DNA of 64,000 nt from Lachnospiraceae bacterium. GTDB lineage: Bacteria; Bacillota; Clostridia; Lachnospirales; Lachnospiraceae. The position numbers were made by a program, and so were the translations under genes. Shown piece after piece: positions 42,166-49,347 of the stretch. The stretch spans positions 310,001-374,000 of the forward strand of contig JAIDFQ010000043.1 of NCBI GenBank assembly GCA_029054245.1, read 5' to 3'. Under the pieces are notes generated by a model that was not told the DNA's origin, did no database searches, and saw only the letters and a program-made list of their open reading frames with translations. Position 1 is the stretch's first letter. Each line of letters starts with the position of its first letter.

Positions 42166-42621
42166 CAGCATCATATGAGTAGTTTTTGATAAGAAAGCGT
42201 TGCTGTAAGGTAAGGCTTTCTTTTGTGTCAGGGGTACTGTTTTTCAGGCAGGTACAGTTGCAGCCTTAGTTTATCAGGGGTACTGCTGTGGCGTGTAAAA
42301 AACGTGAGGCAGTTCTGCCTTGGTGATGTTTTTTTGGTCTTTGATAAGTTAAAAGCATATTTTTTTGGTAATGTGACAGGGCATCGAAGCTGGATATCTT
42401 TATATGGATATTTTGGCTTAGGTGCCTTTTTGTTGTGCCAGATGCCCTCAGAATGAGTGGATATCCCAGTTGCTGTATTTATACTGTCAGCTTTTCGGGA
42501 GGAGTCTGCCTGTGTATAGGGATTTGGGGTTGGCGAGTTGATAAACAGCTTCTTTCAATATGGCTATGCATGGCGCAGATGGTGAAGGAAAGCAAAATAA
42601 TAAAAAAGGAGGAGTCAGAAA
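42166..42621 (+). other. Gap with terminator and two motif copies
   Basis: The terminator (42191-42224) is followed at once by motifs at 42230 and 42276, the last two of the element. Short frames exist but lack ribosome sites. The region before 42622 is purine-rich and ends with AAAAAAGGAGG. Confidence 0.5.
42191..42224 (+). terminator. Terminator after the 246-aa gene
   Basis: AAGAAAGC (42191-42198) pairs with GCTTTCTT (42215-42222), followed by TT. Confidence 0.65.
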
Positions 42622-42837
42622 ATGGGCACAGAGATCAGGTTTACAGGTGAGGGCATACCAGTTACCGAGGCAGCCAGAATTATGAAGAAAGACCAGCAGT
42701 TTATAAGACAGGCTATGATTAAAGGTATTCTGCCAATTGGGGTTGCGTTTATAAAAGAAGGCAGTAAACAGTATGATTATTACATCAGTCCTAAACTATT
42801 TTATGAGTATACTGGATATGTTTATAATGAGGCGTAA
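42622..42837 (+). CDS. Excisionase-like small HTH protein
   Basis: A 71-aa protein. GIPVTEAARIMKKDQQFIRQAM followed by GILPIGVAFIKEGSKQYDYYISPKLFYEYTG is a pattern seen in small phage-type DNA-binding proteins of Firmicutes that act as excisionases or regulators. AAAAAAGGAGGAGTC precedes the ATG. It is the last gene before attR, a suitable place for a recombination directionality factor, although this element's integrase is at the other end. Confidence 0.75.
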   Translation: MGTEIRFTGEGIPVTEAARIMKKDQQFIRQAMIKGILPIGVAFIKEGSKQYDYYISPKLFYEYTGYVYNEA

Positions 42838-42852
42838 AGATTCAGTTAGTAT

Positions 42853-42893
42853 AAAGAAAAAGCAAGTCAGTGTAAGGCTTGCTTTTTCTTTGA
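42853..42893 (+). terminator. Terminator after excisionase-like gene
   Basis: AAAGAAAAAGCAAG pairs with CTTGCTTTTTCTTT, a 14-bp stem with an 11-base loop. Confidence 0.85.
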
Positions 42894-43000
42894 TTTAGAG
42901 TTAAGATGCATGCATGAAAAAAGGCAGTTATCATATTATGGTTGGTATGTTTTGACTTGATTTTCTCTCAAAGGTTTTGGTTTGCTTTAGGATTTTATGA

Positions 43001-43020
43001 GCAAGACTCTTACAAGACAT
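43001..43020 (+). repeat. Right arm-type repeat
   Basis: GCAAGACTCTTACAAGACAT differs from the left-end sequence at 21459 at two positions. It lies 57 bp before the attR core. Confidence 0.65.
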
Positions 43021-43047
43021 ATATTCTCTGAAAATGGCTTAAAATCG

Positions 43048-43095
43048 GCACTTGCTGTTTCGATCGAGGAAGCAGCGAAGGAAGGCAAATTCTAA
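43048..43095 (+). repeat. attR: diverged copy of the last 15 codons of the GGGtGRT gene
   Basis: The sequence can be read as ALAVSIEEAAKEGKF plus stop, against AVAVSVEEAAKEGKF in the host gene. The last 18 bp are identical, and codons left of it differ mostly at third positions. The host-derived hairpin at 43112 follows. Confidence 0.85.
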
Positions 43096-43111
43096 ATCCT
43101 TTACAATGAAA

Positions 43112-43144
43112 AAATGCCTCAGACTTTAATGGTCTGGGGCATTT
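43112..43144 (+). terminator. Original hairpin of the GGGtGRT operon, displaced by the insert
   Basis: AAATGCCTCAGAC pairs over 13 bp with GTCTGGGGCATTT around a 7-base loop. It lies 17 bp after the stop codon in attR, as expected of the host operon terminator before insertion. No T run follows, so strength is uncertain; it could also serve the convergent CAAX protease gene. Confidence 0.65.
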
Positions 43145-43188
43145 CCATTTACCATAAGGATGTCTCGCCAAGTATAACTTTTGCTTGT

Positions 43189-44046
43189 TTAGGCTTCTTC
43201 GACGAGAGTTTTCCGCTTTCCTAAGAATTTAAAGCAAATTACCATTAATAAGAGAGAAATAATGGTGTGTGCGATTGTCACAAGTATATTATATTTTTCA
43301 GGATACAGGGAGAAATAGGCATCAGTGAGCAAGGAGGAACCGTTGATGGATGCATGCAGCAGCATGCAAAGCCAGATACGGTGATATTTCCCATATATGT
43401 ATCCTAACGCAAGTCCCATAAAGAACGCATAGGTCCCCTGGATTAGATTCGCATGTATTGCGCCGAAGGCAAATGCCTGAACAATATTGGCGATCCAGAA
43501 CCTGCTGCTTACTTTGCCTGCCAGCCTGAATATGATTCCTCTGCACAAGAGCTCTTCGCCAATTGGTGCAAGAATTATTACAGAAATAATTGAGATGAGG
43601 TTAACATCTGCAATACCTGCTGCTTCCATCATATCTATATAATTTTGAAGCAGGCTGGGATTGAATATCTGAACAAGACCTAATGCGCAGGATGTAAATA
43701 TTTGAATGCATATACCAAGCCAGATGATGATTGCTGCTTTGGCAATTGTTGGTTTCTCAGCATCAGAGGGGCGATTTTTCCTGCCATATGCAAAGTAGTA
43801 CCATAGACCAAAAACAAATATGCCTATCACATGATACAAAAATACAGAGTATATTGCGTTTTCAATGTAGCCGTTTAAGGCAAGATTGATGAGTGCATCG
43901 GTGGAAAGCGTTTCCTGCCGGTGAGACAGCTCAAGTACAAGGTAAATGACTAATACCAAAAGGCCGGCCCCGACTTGTAACAGGAAGGAAAGCACTGCTG
44001 GCAGCATGGCGACGATAAACCAGCCGACTTTTTTTAAAGATTTCAT
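43189..44046 (-). CDS. CPBP family intramembrane (CAAX-like) metalloprotease
   Basis: A 285-aa membrane protein with about seven to eight helices. The three family motifs are present: GEELLCRGIIF (EExxxR), FAFGAIHAN (FxxxH) and HASINGSS (HxxxN). I chose ATG 44046 with AAGGAGAATT upstream; an in-frame start 42 bp earlier lacks a ribosome site. Such proteins act in prenyl-protein-type cleavage, bacteriocin immunity or stress; the role here is unknown. It is convergent with the end of the insert. Confidence 0.88.
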   Translation of the reverse strand: MKSLKKVGWFIVAMLPAVLSFLLQVGAGLLVLVIYLVLELSHRQETLSTDALINLALNGYIENAIYSVFLYHVIGIFVFGLWYYFAYGRKNRPSDAEKPTIAKAAIIIWLGICIQIFTSCALGLVQIFNPSLLQNYIDMMEAAGIADVNLISIISVIILAPIGEELLCRGIIFRLAGKVSSRFWIANIVQAFAFGAIHANLIQGTYAFFMGLALGYIYGKYHRIWLCMLLHASINGSSLLTDAYFSLYPEKYNILVTIAHTIISLLLMVICFKFLGKRKTLVEEA

Positions 44047-44210
44047 TGTTCTAATTCTCCTTATCATTTTTTTTATTAATGGTATCACTTCCCTAAATGA
44101 TTTTCAATTGTTTAGTGGTCTGTAAGTCCTCCTTTAAAATATTTATATGGACATTTTGGGATTCTTATTTTAAAATAGAAATATATATTTTGCGGAAGAG
44201 GGAGAATGAG

Positions 44211-44816
44211 ATGATTTATTGTACACAATGTGGAAATGAAAATGATGAGAATTCCAAGTTCTGCAGGAACTGCGGTGCAAAGCTGCAGCCATCTGCTGAA
44301 CAGGAACAAAATAATCAGGCAGGCACATCGGCTTTAAATGAGGCGCCTGTCTACGAGAAGATAACAGATGCGGAGGAGCAGAAGCCTGCACCGATCTTAT
44401 CTTCGGATGAAATTAAGATTAATCCGTACAACGGATCTGAATCACAAAGCTTCAGCAATGCCGACAAGGCAGGGACGAACCCCTATTATGATGTACAGTC
44501 ACCCCAGTACTATAACTCAGGTGAGAATGAGACAAAACAGGGAGGCGGAAATATTGGGTTTTCTATTGCATCTTTGGTATGCGGTATCTTATCTCTTATA
44601 TGCTGTTGCCTTCCTTTGTTCAGTGCGGTGCTGGCGATTGCGGCAGTTGTAATTGGTATCATCACATTATGCTTTAAGTATGATGGAAAGGGAATGGCGA
44701 TTGCCGGCATCATCACAGGCGGCATTGGATTTTTGATTGTAATTGCCATGTTTGTCATCGGCGGAACCAGCGCTTATAATGAGCTTGTTAATGAAATGTA
44801 TAATGATTTCTACTAA
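44211..44816 (+). CDS. Zinc-ribbon membrane protein with DUF4190-like helices
   Basis: A 201-aa protein. The N-terminal zinc ribbon MIYCTQCGNENDENSKFC with CRNCG binds one zinc. A glutamine/serine/proline-rich linker follows, then two hydrophobic segments (about 125-195) typical of DUF4190. ATG 44211 was chosen with GAGGGAG upstream. The next gene overlaps its end. These proteins are common in Lachnospiraceae; function unknown. Confidence 0.78.
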   Translation: MIYCTQCGNENDENSKFCRNCGAKLQPSAEQEQNNQAGTSALNEAPVYEKITDAEEQKPAPILSSDEIKINPYNGSESQSFSNADKAGTNPYYDVQSPQYYNSGENETKQGGGNIGFSIASLVCGILSLICCCLPLFSAVLAIAAVVIGIITLCFKYDGKGMAIAGIITGGIGFLIVIAMFVIGGTSAYNELVNEMYNDFY

Positions 44817-45234
44817 GATCAATACAAATAAAAAATACAGGGCGGACGAAATCTTTTACCAGATAGGCAAAGGATTTTGGCTGCCTTTTTGTCTTGCCGG
44901 AATCTGGTTTGCCCATGGAGGGTATGAGCGGTACGGTGAACTGACAGCCTGCCAGGTCCGCCAGATAGCAGGGTTCCCCTGTCCGGGGTGCGGCGGAACA
45001 AGAGCATTTTATTATCTGTTTTGCGGAGATGTGGTAAGGAGCTTTTTTCTTAACCCGACAGTCATTTATGGTGTTTTGGCATACTTGCATTTTATGTTTC
45101 TATATTTTTACCGGAAGCATATAAGCGGTACGATTGATGATAAAGAAATACATATACAATATTATATGTATACAGCAATTGTTGTCATATTGCTTCAATG
45201 GGCAGTGAAAATAATAAATATTTTACTTATTTAA
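44803..45234 (+). CDS. DUF2752 membrane protein
   Basis: A 143-aa membrane protein with the DUF2752 signature GFPCPGCGGTRAFYYLFCGD followed by SFFLNP. Three hydrophobic segments are visible. The start is uncertain: ATG 44803 and ATG 44791 both overlap the previous gene and neither has a clear ribosome site, so translational coupling is likely. Function unknown; often found next to zinc-ribbon/DUF4190 proteins, as here. Confidence 0.75.
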   Translation: MISTKINTNKKYRADEIFYQIGKGFWLPFCLAGIWFAHGGYERYGELTACQVRQIAGFPCPGCGGTRAFYYLFCGDVVRSFFLNPTVIYGVLAYLHFMFLYFYRKHISGTIDDKEIHIQYYMYTAIVVILLQWAVKIINILLI

Positions 45235-45252
45235 TAATTTTTTAATATTCGC

Positions 45253-45281
45253 TTGCAATATTTAATACATTCATGTATAGT
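45253..45281 (+). promoter_or_regulatory. Promoter of the tandem small membrane proteins
   Basis: TTGCAA (45253-45258) and TATAGT (45276-45281) with a 17-bp spacer, 43 bp before the start codon. Confidence 0.55.
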
Positions 45282-45323
45282 TATGAAGTGACTTAATTTT
45301 TACCTTAAGGAGGATTATTATTA

Positions 45324-45590
45324 ATGGACACGAAAACAACGAGTATTGTAGCATATCTGACATGGATCGGACTTGTGATCGCGCTTCTTGCAGGAGATAA
45401 GGAAGGCGCTAAGTTTCATCTTAATCAGGCATTGGTGATTATGCTGTTTTCACTGCTCAGTATCATTCCCTGCATCGGGTGGATTTGGGCGATTTTCATG
45501 CTTGTTTGCTGGATTATGGGGCTTGTTGCTGCCATCAATCAGGAAGAGAAGGAAGTTCCGCTCATCGGTAAAATCAGACTCCTGAAATAG
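45324..45590 (+). CDS. Small membrane protein, DUF4870-like, copy 1
   Basis: An 88-aa protein with two or three helices: TSIVAYLTWIGLVIALLAGD, then EGAKFHLNQALVIMLFSLLS and a third segment. The KFHxNQAL pattern is typical of DUF4870/Tic20-like small proteins. AAGGAGG precedes the ATG. It is about 75 percent identical by eye to the next gene, so the pair arose by tandem duplication. Confidence 0.75.
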   Translation: MDTKTTSIVAYLTWIGLVIALLAGDKEGAKFHLNQALVIMLFSLLSIIPCIGWIWAIFMLVCWIMGLVAAINQEEKEVPLIGKIRLLK

Positions 45591-45643
45591 TAAACATCGG
45601 GTGGGTAAAAAGCACATGTTCATAATGAAGGAGGAAAATTAAA

Positions 45644-45928
45644 ATGGACACAAAGGTAACAAGTATTGTAGCGTATATTTCATGGATTGGTCTTATCATT
45701 GCACTCGTTGCAGGAGACAAGGAAGGCGCTAAGTTCCACATTAATCAAGCATTGGTAATCATGCTGTTTTCACTGGTTTCTCTTTTGTCATTCATTCCCG
45801 TTGTTGGAATACTGACTGGAATCTGGTCAATCTTCATGATGATTTGCTGGATTCTTGGACTTGTAGCAGCTATTAAACAGGAAGAAAAAGAAGTTCCGCT
45901 TATTGGCAAGATTAGAATCTTAAAATAA
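45644..45928 (+). CDS. Small membrane protein, DUF4870-like, copy 2
   Basis: A 94-aa paralogue of the previous protein, differing mainly in the second helix, where it has a six-residue insertion (SLLSFIPVVGILTGIWSIFM). AAGGAGG lies upstream. The C-terminal QEEKEVPLIGKIRILK is nearly identical in both. Function unknown. Confidence 0.75.
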   Translation: MDTKVTSIVAYISWIGLIIALVAGDKEGAKFHINQALVIMLFSLVSLLSFIPVVGILTGIWSIFMMICWILGLVAAIKQEEKEVPLIGKIRILK

Positions 45929-45999
45929 GAAGTTATTTATTTAGTTACATAATTGATAATAACGGGCAGCACGCTTCGCGAACTCCCCTTATATCAATC

Positions 46000-46028
46000 A
46001 AACGCCTGAGAATGAATCTCAGGCGTTT
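46000..46028. terminator. Bidirectional hairpin terminator
   Basis: AAACGCCTGAGA pairs perfectly with TCTCAGGCGTTT around ATGAA. It lies between convergent genes. Just before it, CACGCTTCGCGAAC (about 45970) resembles the repeats at 53215. Confidence 0.8.
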
Positions 46029-46053
46029 AATCGTTAGTGTTAAGATATAACTT

Positions 46054-46581
46054 TTATTCTTCAACGGGGTCTGTACCTTCAGGTGTTTCCTCTGTCCCCT
46101 CATCATAAGTATAAAGTTCTTCCGGGACATCTCCGCGAAAAATTGAAACGATATATTGAAGCATTACATTCGCACGCTCATATTTCTGACGGGCAAGATC
46201 TTCAAGGGAAGCATCATATTCACCTTCATAAGCCTGATGATAATAAGAAACAGCTTCTGACATACAAGAGCTTGCTTCATCTGCAAGTTCTTCAACGCCA
46301 GGAAAGCCATCCGGTACTTCAAGAGATGCCATCTGTGCAAAGGAAGTATCCATGGAGTCCAGCAAAGCAAGGAGATCTGATACAGCGGTTTCAGAATTTG
46401 GATCAATTGCGTTTATGGAAGAATCAAATATTTTGACATTCTCAAAAAATTGAATCATGTTAGCTTTGTAATTTTCAAGTTCCGTGTTCTTTTTGCATCC
46501 GGTCATTGTAAACAGGAGTAGAAGAATAACAATGATTCTTAGGGGGATGAATGCTTTCTTTTTGGGAAATAGGTTATTCAA
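46054..46581 (-). CDS. Small lipoprotein of unknown function
   Basis: A 175-aa protein with a long hydrophobic signal and lipobox MTGC, the lipidated cysteine at about residue 29. The mature part is helical and acidic (SNETAVSDLLALLDSMDTSF-like helices) and ends in an acidic low-complexity tail (EGTEETPEGTDPVEE). No domain recognised. It is transcribed toward the terminator at 46000. Confidence 0.75.
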   Translation of the reverse strand: MNNLFPKKKAFIPLRIIVILLLLFTMTGCKKNTELENYKANMIQFFENVKIFDSSINAIDPNSETAVSDLLALLDSMDTSFAQMASLEVPDGFPGVEELADEASSCMSEAVSYYHQAYEGEYDASLEDLARQKYERANVMLQYIVSIFRGDVPEELYTYDEGTEETPEGTDPVEE

Positions 46582-46754
46582 AATATGTTCTCCAATCTGG
46601 GGCGTTGATAAAATAGCTTATTTAAAGGTATCATAGTTGAGAAGTGAAGTCAACAAGCCGCCCTTCTAAATAACATTACCATACCCATATCCGCAACATA
46701 TTAAAATTTTTACCTAAAAAGAATATATTTGTAAATTGTAGTTTTGGTGAAATT

Positions 46755-49319
46755 ATGCTAACATTGAAAATGCAGTATAAAATAGAGGATTTTCAAGCTT
46801 ACGTATTTAAGTCTGCCTTATATTGGAAGACTTATGCGGGAAAGGCATGGTATGGAAATGTGAAGAGGGAAGCGTTTCAGAAATTTGTAGAAAATAGATT
46901 GGTCTATTTAGACGGCGCCACAGGGTCGAATCTAATGAAAAGAGGAATGCCTGGCGGTGTCTGCCCTGAAAAGTGGATATTGGAGCATCCTGATGTATTT
47001 ATAGGGCTTCAGCGGGAGTTTGTGGAAGCGGGGAGTAATATCATCTATGCACCTACTTTTACGGCGAACCGGATCAAATTGAAAGAATATGGGCTGGAAG
47101 AACAGATAGAAGAGATAAATCATCAGCTGGTTAAATTATCGAAGGAGGCTGCAGATGGAAAGGCGCTTGTGGCTGGAGATCTCACCATGACAGGGCGTCA
47201 GCTGGCACCGATTGGCGATATGGATTTTGAGGAGCTGATTGATGTATATAAGGAACAAATCAGACTGGTCTGTGACGCGGGTGTGGATCTTTTAATTGTT
47301 GAGACCATGATGAGCCTGCAGGAGACAAGAGCAGCGCTTATTGCAGCAAAAGAGGTCTGTGATCTGCCGGTGATGGCTACACTTACATTTGAATCAGATG
47401 GAAGGACTCTTTATGGCACAGACGGTGTGTCGGCGGCGGTAACGCTTGAAAAGCTGGGTGCAAGCGCCATAGGTGCAAATTGTTCTACAGGTCCTGATAA
47501 AATGGTTGAACTGATTCAGAATATTTCAGAAGTGGTTTCTGTTCCGATCATTGCCAAACCCAATGCAGGCATGCCGTGTTTGAATAGCGAAGGTGAGACC
47601 GTTTATGATATGGATGCAGATACCTTTGGCAGGGAAATGAAAAAGCTGGTGGAGGCAGGCGCTTGTATTTTAGGAGGATGCTGCGGAACCTCACCGGAAT
47701 ATATTGAGAAATTGGTTGCACATACAAAGGATATGCAGGCAGAAAGAAGAACCATCTCTGGCATGCGTTATCTATCCAGTGAGCGGAAAACGGTGTCTTT
47801 TGGTCTTAATTCACCCTTTATGATTGTAGGAGAGCGCATCAACCCTACAGGCAAAAAGAAGCTGCAGCAAGAGCTTCGGGATGGAAAGCTGGATATGGTG
47901 ATTTCCTTCGCAGAAGAGCAGGAAGCGTGCGGAGCAGCACTTTTAGATGTCAATGTAGGTATGAGTGGCATAGATGAAAAAGAGACGATGCTTAAGGTAT
48001 TAGATGAGGTGACGATGATATCTAACCTGCCCTTATCCATCGATTCTAGTTATGTTGACGTCATGGAGGCGGCTCTGCGCAGATATCCGGGTAGGGCGCT
48101 GATTAATTCTATATCGGGAGAGACAGAAAAGCTGCACAAACTGCTTCCGCTGGCAAAAAAATATGGCGCTATGTTCATTTTGCTTCCGCTTTCGGACAAA
48201 GGGCTTCCGGGTTCCCTTAGTGAGAAGATTGCAATCATAGATCAAATCAGTCAGATGGCACTAGAAGCGGGCATGACCAAAGAGGATATCGTGGTGGACG
48301 GGCTTGTGACAACGGTGGGAGCCAATCCGGGGGCGGCAAGGGAAGTACTTGAGACCATCCGCTATTGCAAAGAGAACGGATTTGCAACGATTTGTGGATT
48401 GTCAAATATTTCCTTTGGTCTGCCGGAGCGAAGCTTTGTCAATACAGCCTTTCTTACGATGGCAATACAGGAAGGACTTACCATGGCGATTGCCAATCCC
48501 TCTCAAGATTTGTTGGTCAATATGGCGTTTGCTTCCGACCTTCTGATGAAAAAGGAAGAGGCAGATACACGGTATATTGAGAGAATCGGCGTTTACAAGG
48601 AGAAGGTATCTCTTTTGCCAAATCAGCCGGTTTGTACAGGAATTGCCGCACCAAAGGAAATGGCGGCAAAGGAAGTTTCCCAATCAGCCATGATGGATAA
48701 TCAGGTTTATCAGGATGTGATGAAGGGCAACCGGAAGCAAATCAGAGAGCACACAAAGCTTATGATAGAGAGCGGGCATGAGGCTTCTTCCATCTTGAAT
48801 GAAATGCTGCTGCCGGCAATCAATGAAGTGGGAGAGCTGTTCGACAAAGGAAAGTATTTCCTGCCCCAGCTAATAGCAAGTGCGGAGGCTATGAAGCTAT
48901 CGATTGAATATTTAGAACCTTTTCTAGCCACAGCAGCAGAAGGGGAAGAAATGCCTGTGGTGGTAATTGCCACTGTTGCAGGGGATATCCATGATATCGG
49001 TAAGAATCTGGTTGCGCTGATGCTGAAAAATTATGGATTCCGAGTCATCGATCTTGGAAAAGATGTGCCCAGGGAAGTGATTATTGATGAGGCTGTGAAA
49101 CACAATGCAAAGATCATTGCTATGTCGGCGCTTATGACAACGACGATGCAGGAGATGAAGCATGTGATAGAATATGCAAAGGAAAAAGGCGTAGATGCTA
49201 AGATCATGATAGGAGGCGCTGTCATCACCCCGGATTATGCACAGGAAATCGGTGCAGACGGATATTCTAAAGATGCGGCGGATGCCGTGCGCGTGGCAAA
49301 ACAGCTTCTCAATATATAA
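46755..49319 (+). CDS. metH: Cobalamin-dependent methionine synthase lacking reactivation domain
   Basis: Transfers a methyl group from methyltetrahydrofolate via cobalamin to homocysteine. The homocysteine domain has the zinc ligands in GANCSTGPD and GGCCGTSPEY. It is followed by the pterin-binding domain (IVGERINPTGKKKL), the B12 cap helix bundle and the B12-binding domain with DIHDIGKN. The protein ends there; the C-terminal AdoMet-binding reactivation domain of the E. coli enzyme is absent, as usual in Clostridia. The start is uncertain: the first about 35 residues before KREAFQKFVENRLVYLDG are unlike the family, and a GTG at 46860 is an alternative. It heads the branched-chain amino acid block, 28 bp before ilvB. 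No cobalamin riboswitch is seen. Confidence 0.92.
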   Translation: MLTLKMQYKIEDFQAYVFKSALYWKTYAGKAWYGNVKREAFQKFVENRLVYLDGATGSNLMKRGMPGGVCPEKWILEHPDVFIGLQREFVEAGSNIIYAPTFTANRIKLKEYGLEEQIEEINHQLVKLSKEAADGKALVAGDLTMTGRQLAPIGDMDFEELIDVYKEQIRLVCDAGVDLLIVETMMSLQETRAALIAAKEVCDLPVMATLTFESDGRTLYGTDGVSAAVTLEKLGASAIGANCSTGPDKMVELIQNISEVVSVPIIAKPNAGMPCLNSEGETVYDMDADTFGREMKKLVEAGACILGGCCGTSPEYIEKLVAHTKDMQAERRTISGMRYLSSERKTVSFGLNSPFMIVGERINPTGKKKLQQELRDGKLDMVISFAEEQEACGAALLDVNVGMSGIDEKETMLKVLDEVTMISNLPLSIDSSYVDVMEAALRRYPGRALINSISGETEKLHKLLPLAKKYGAMFILLPLSDKGLPGSLSEKIAIIDQISQMALEAGMTKEDIVVDGLVTTVGANPGAAREVLETIRYCKENGFATICGLSNISFGLPERSFVNTAFLTMAIQEGLTMAIANPSQDLLVNMAFASDLLMKKEEADTRYIERIGVYKEKVSLLPNQPVCTGIAAPKEMAAKEVSQSAMMDNQVYQDVMKGNRKQIREHTKLMIESGHEASSILNEMLLPAINEVGELFDKGKYFLPQLIASAEAMKLSIEYLEPFLATAAEGEEMPVVVIATVAGDIHDIGKNLVALMLKNYGFRVIDLGKDVPREVIIDEAVKHNAKIIAMSALMTTTMQEMKHVIEYAKEKGVDAKIMIGGAVITPDYAQEIGADGYSKDAADAVRVAKQLLNI

Positions 49320-49347
49320 GGATAAACGAGAATAAAGGAGAGATGAA

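Larger units (their letters stand above)
21936..42282 (+). repeat. Dispersed polar motif AGGGGTA, 52 plus-strand copies
   Basis: First bases of plus copies: 21936, 22066, 22543, 24750, 25174, 25591, 25968, 26121, 26346, 27011, 27358, 27767, 27956, 28180, 28420, 28725, 29898, 30225, 30762, 31001, 31339, 31711, 31958, 32345, 32701, 33514, 34268, 34326, 34625, 34754, 34804, 34915, 35017, 35065, 35376, 35841, 36109, 36342, 36628, 37233, 37477, 37902, 38712, 39318, 39587, 40300, 40359, 40704, 40874, 41094, 42230, 42276. Minus copies: 22947 and 30581. The next two bases are CT in 24 and TC in 15 copies; the preceding base is mostly C or G, often after T. Counted by eye; a few copies may be missed. 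Confidence 0.9.
21375..43095 (+). mobile_element. Integrated ~21.7-kb genetic element of unrecognised type
   Basis: The boundaries are an 18-bp direct repeat, AAGGAAGGCAAATTCTAA, at 21375-21392 and 43078-43095. The longer similarity (28 of 30 bp) extends upstream at both sites. The left end encodes a tyrosine recombinase. The right end encodes an excisionase-like protein and, 1.6 kb further in, a second minimal recombinase. Shared arm sequences flank the interior at 21459 and 43001. All convincing genes are on the plus strand. The content is mostly unrecognised proteins plus unusual repeats. I found no relaxase, coupling ATPase, replication initiator or virion protein, so it could be a mobilised element, a satellite or a decayed integrative element. 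Confidence 0.88.

Noticed and set aside
21936-42282. Explaining AGGGGTA as ribosome binding sites
   Set aside because: Only a few copies lie before a start codon; most are inside genes or in gaps, and the genes have separate GGAGG sites.
42223-42650. Two overlapping 71-77-codon frames before the excisionase-like gene
   Set aside because: No ribosome sites, cysteine- and tryptophan-rich composition unlike the other element proteins, and they read through the terminator-flanking motifs.
21375-43095. Calling the insert a prophage or a conjugative transposon
   Set aside because: No capsid, portal, terminase, tail, lysis, relaxase, coupling ATPase or type IV secretion gene could be recognised in the translated frames.
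46582-46754. Cobalamin or SAM riboswitch before metH
   Set aside because: The 173-bp gap is AT-rich and short and shows none of the conserved boxes of either class.
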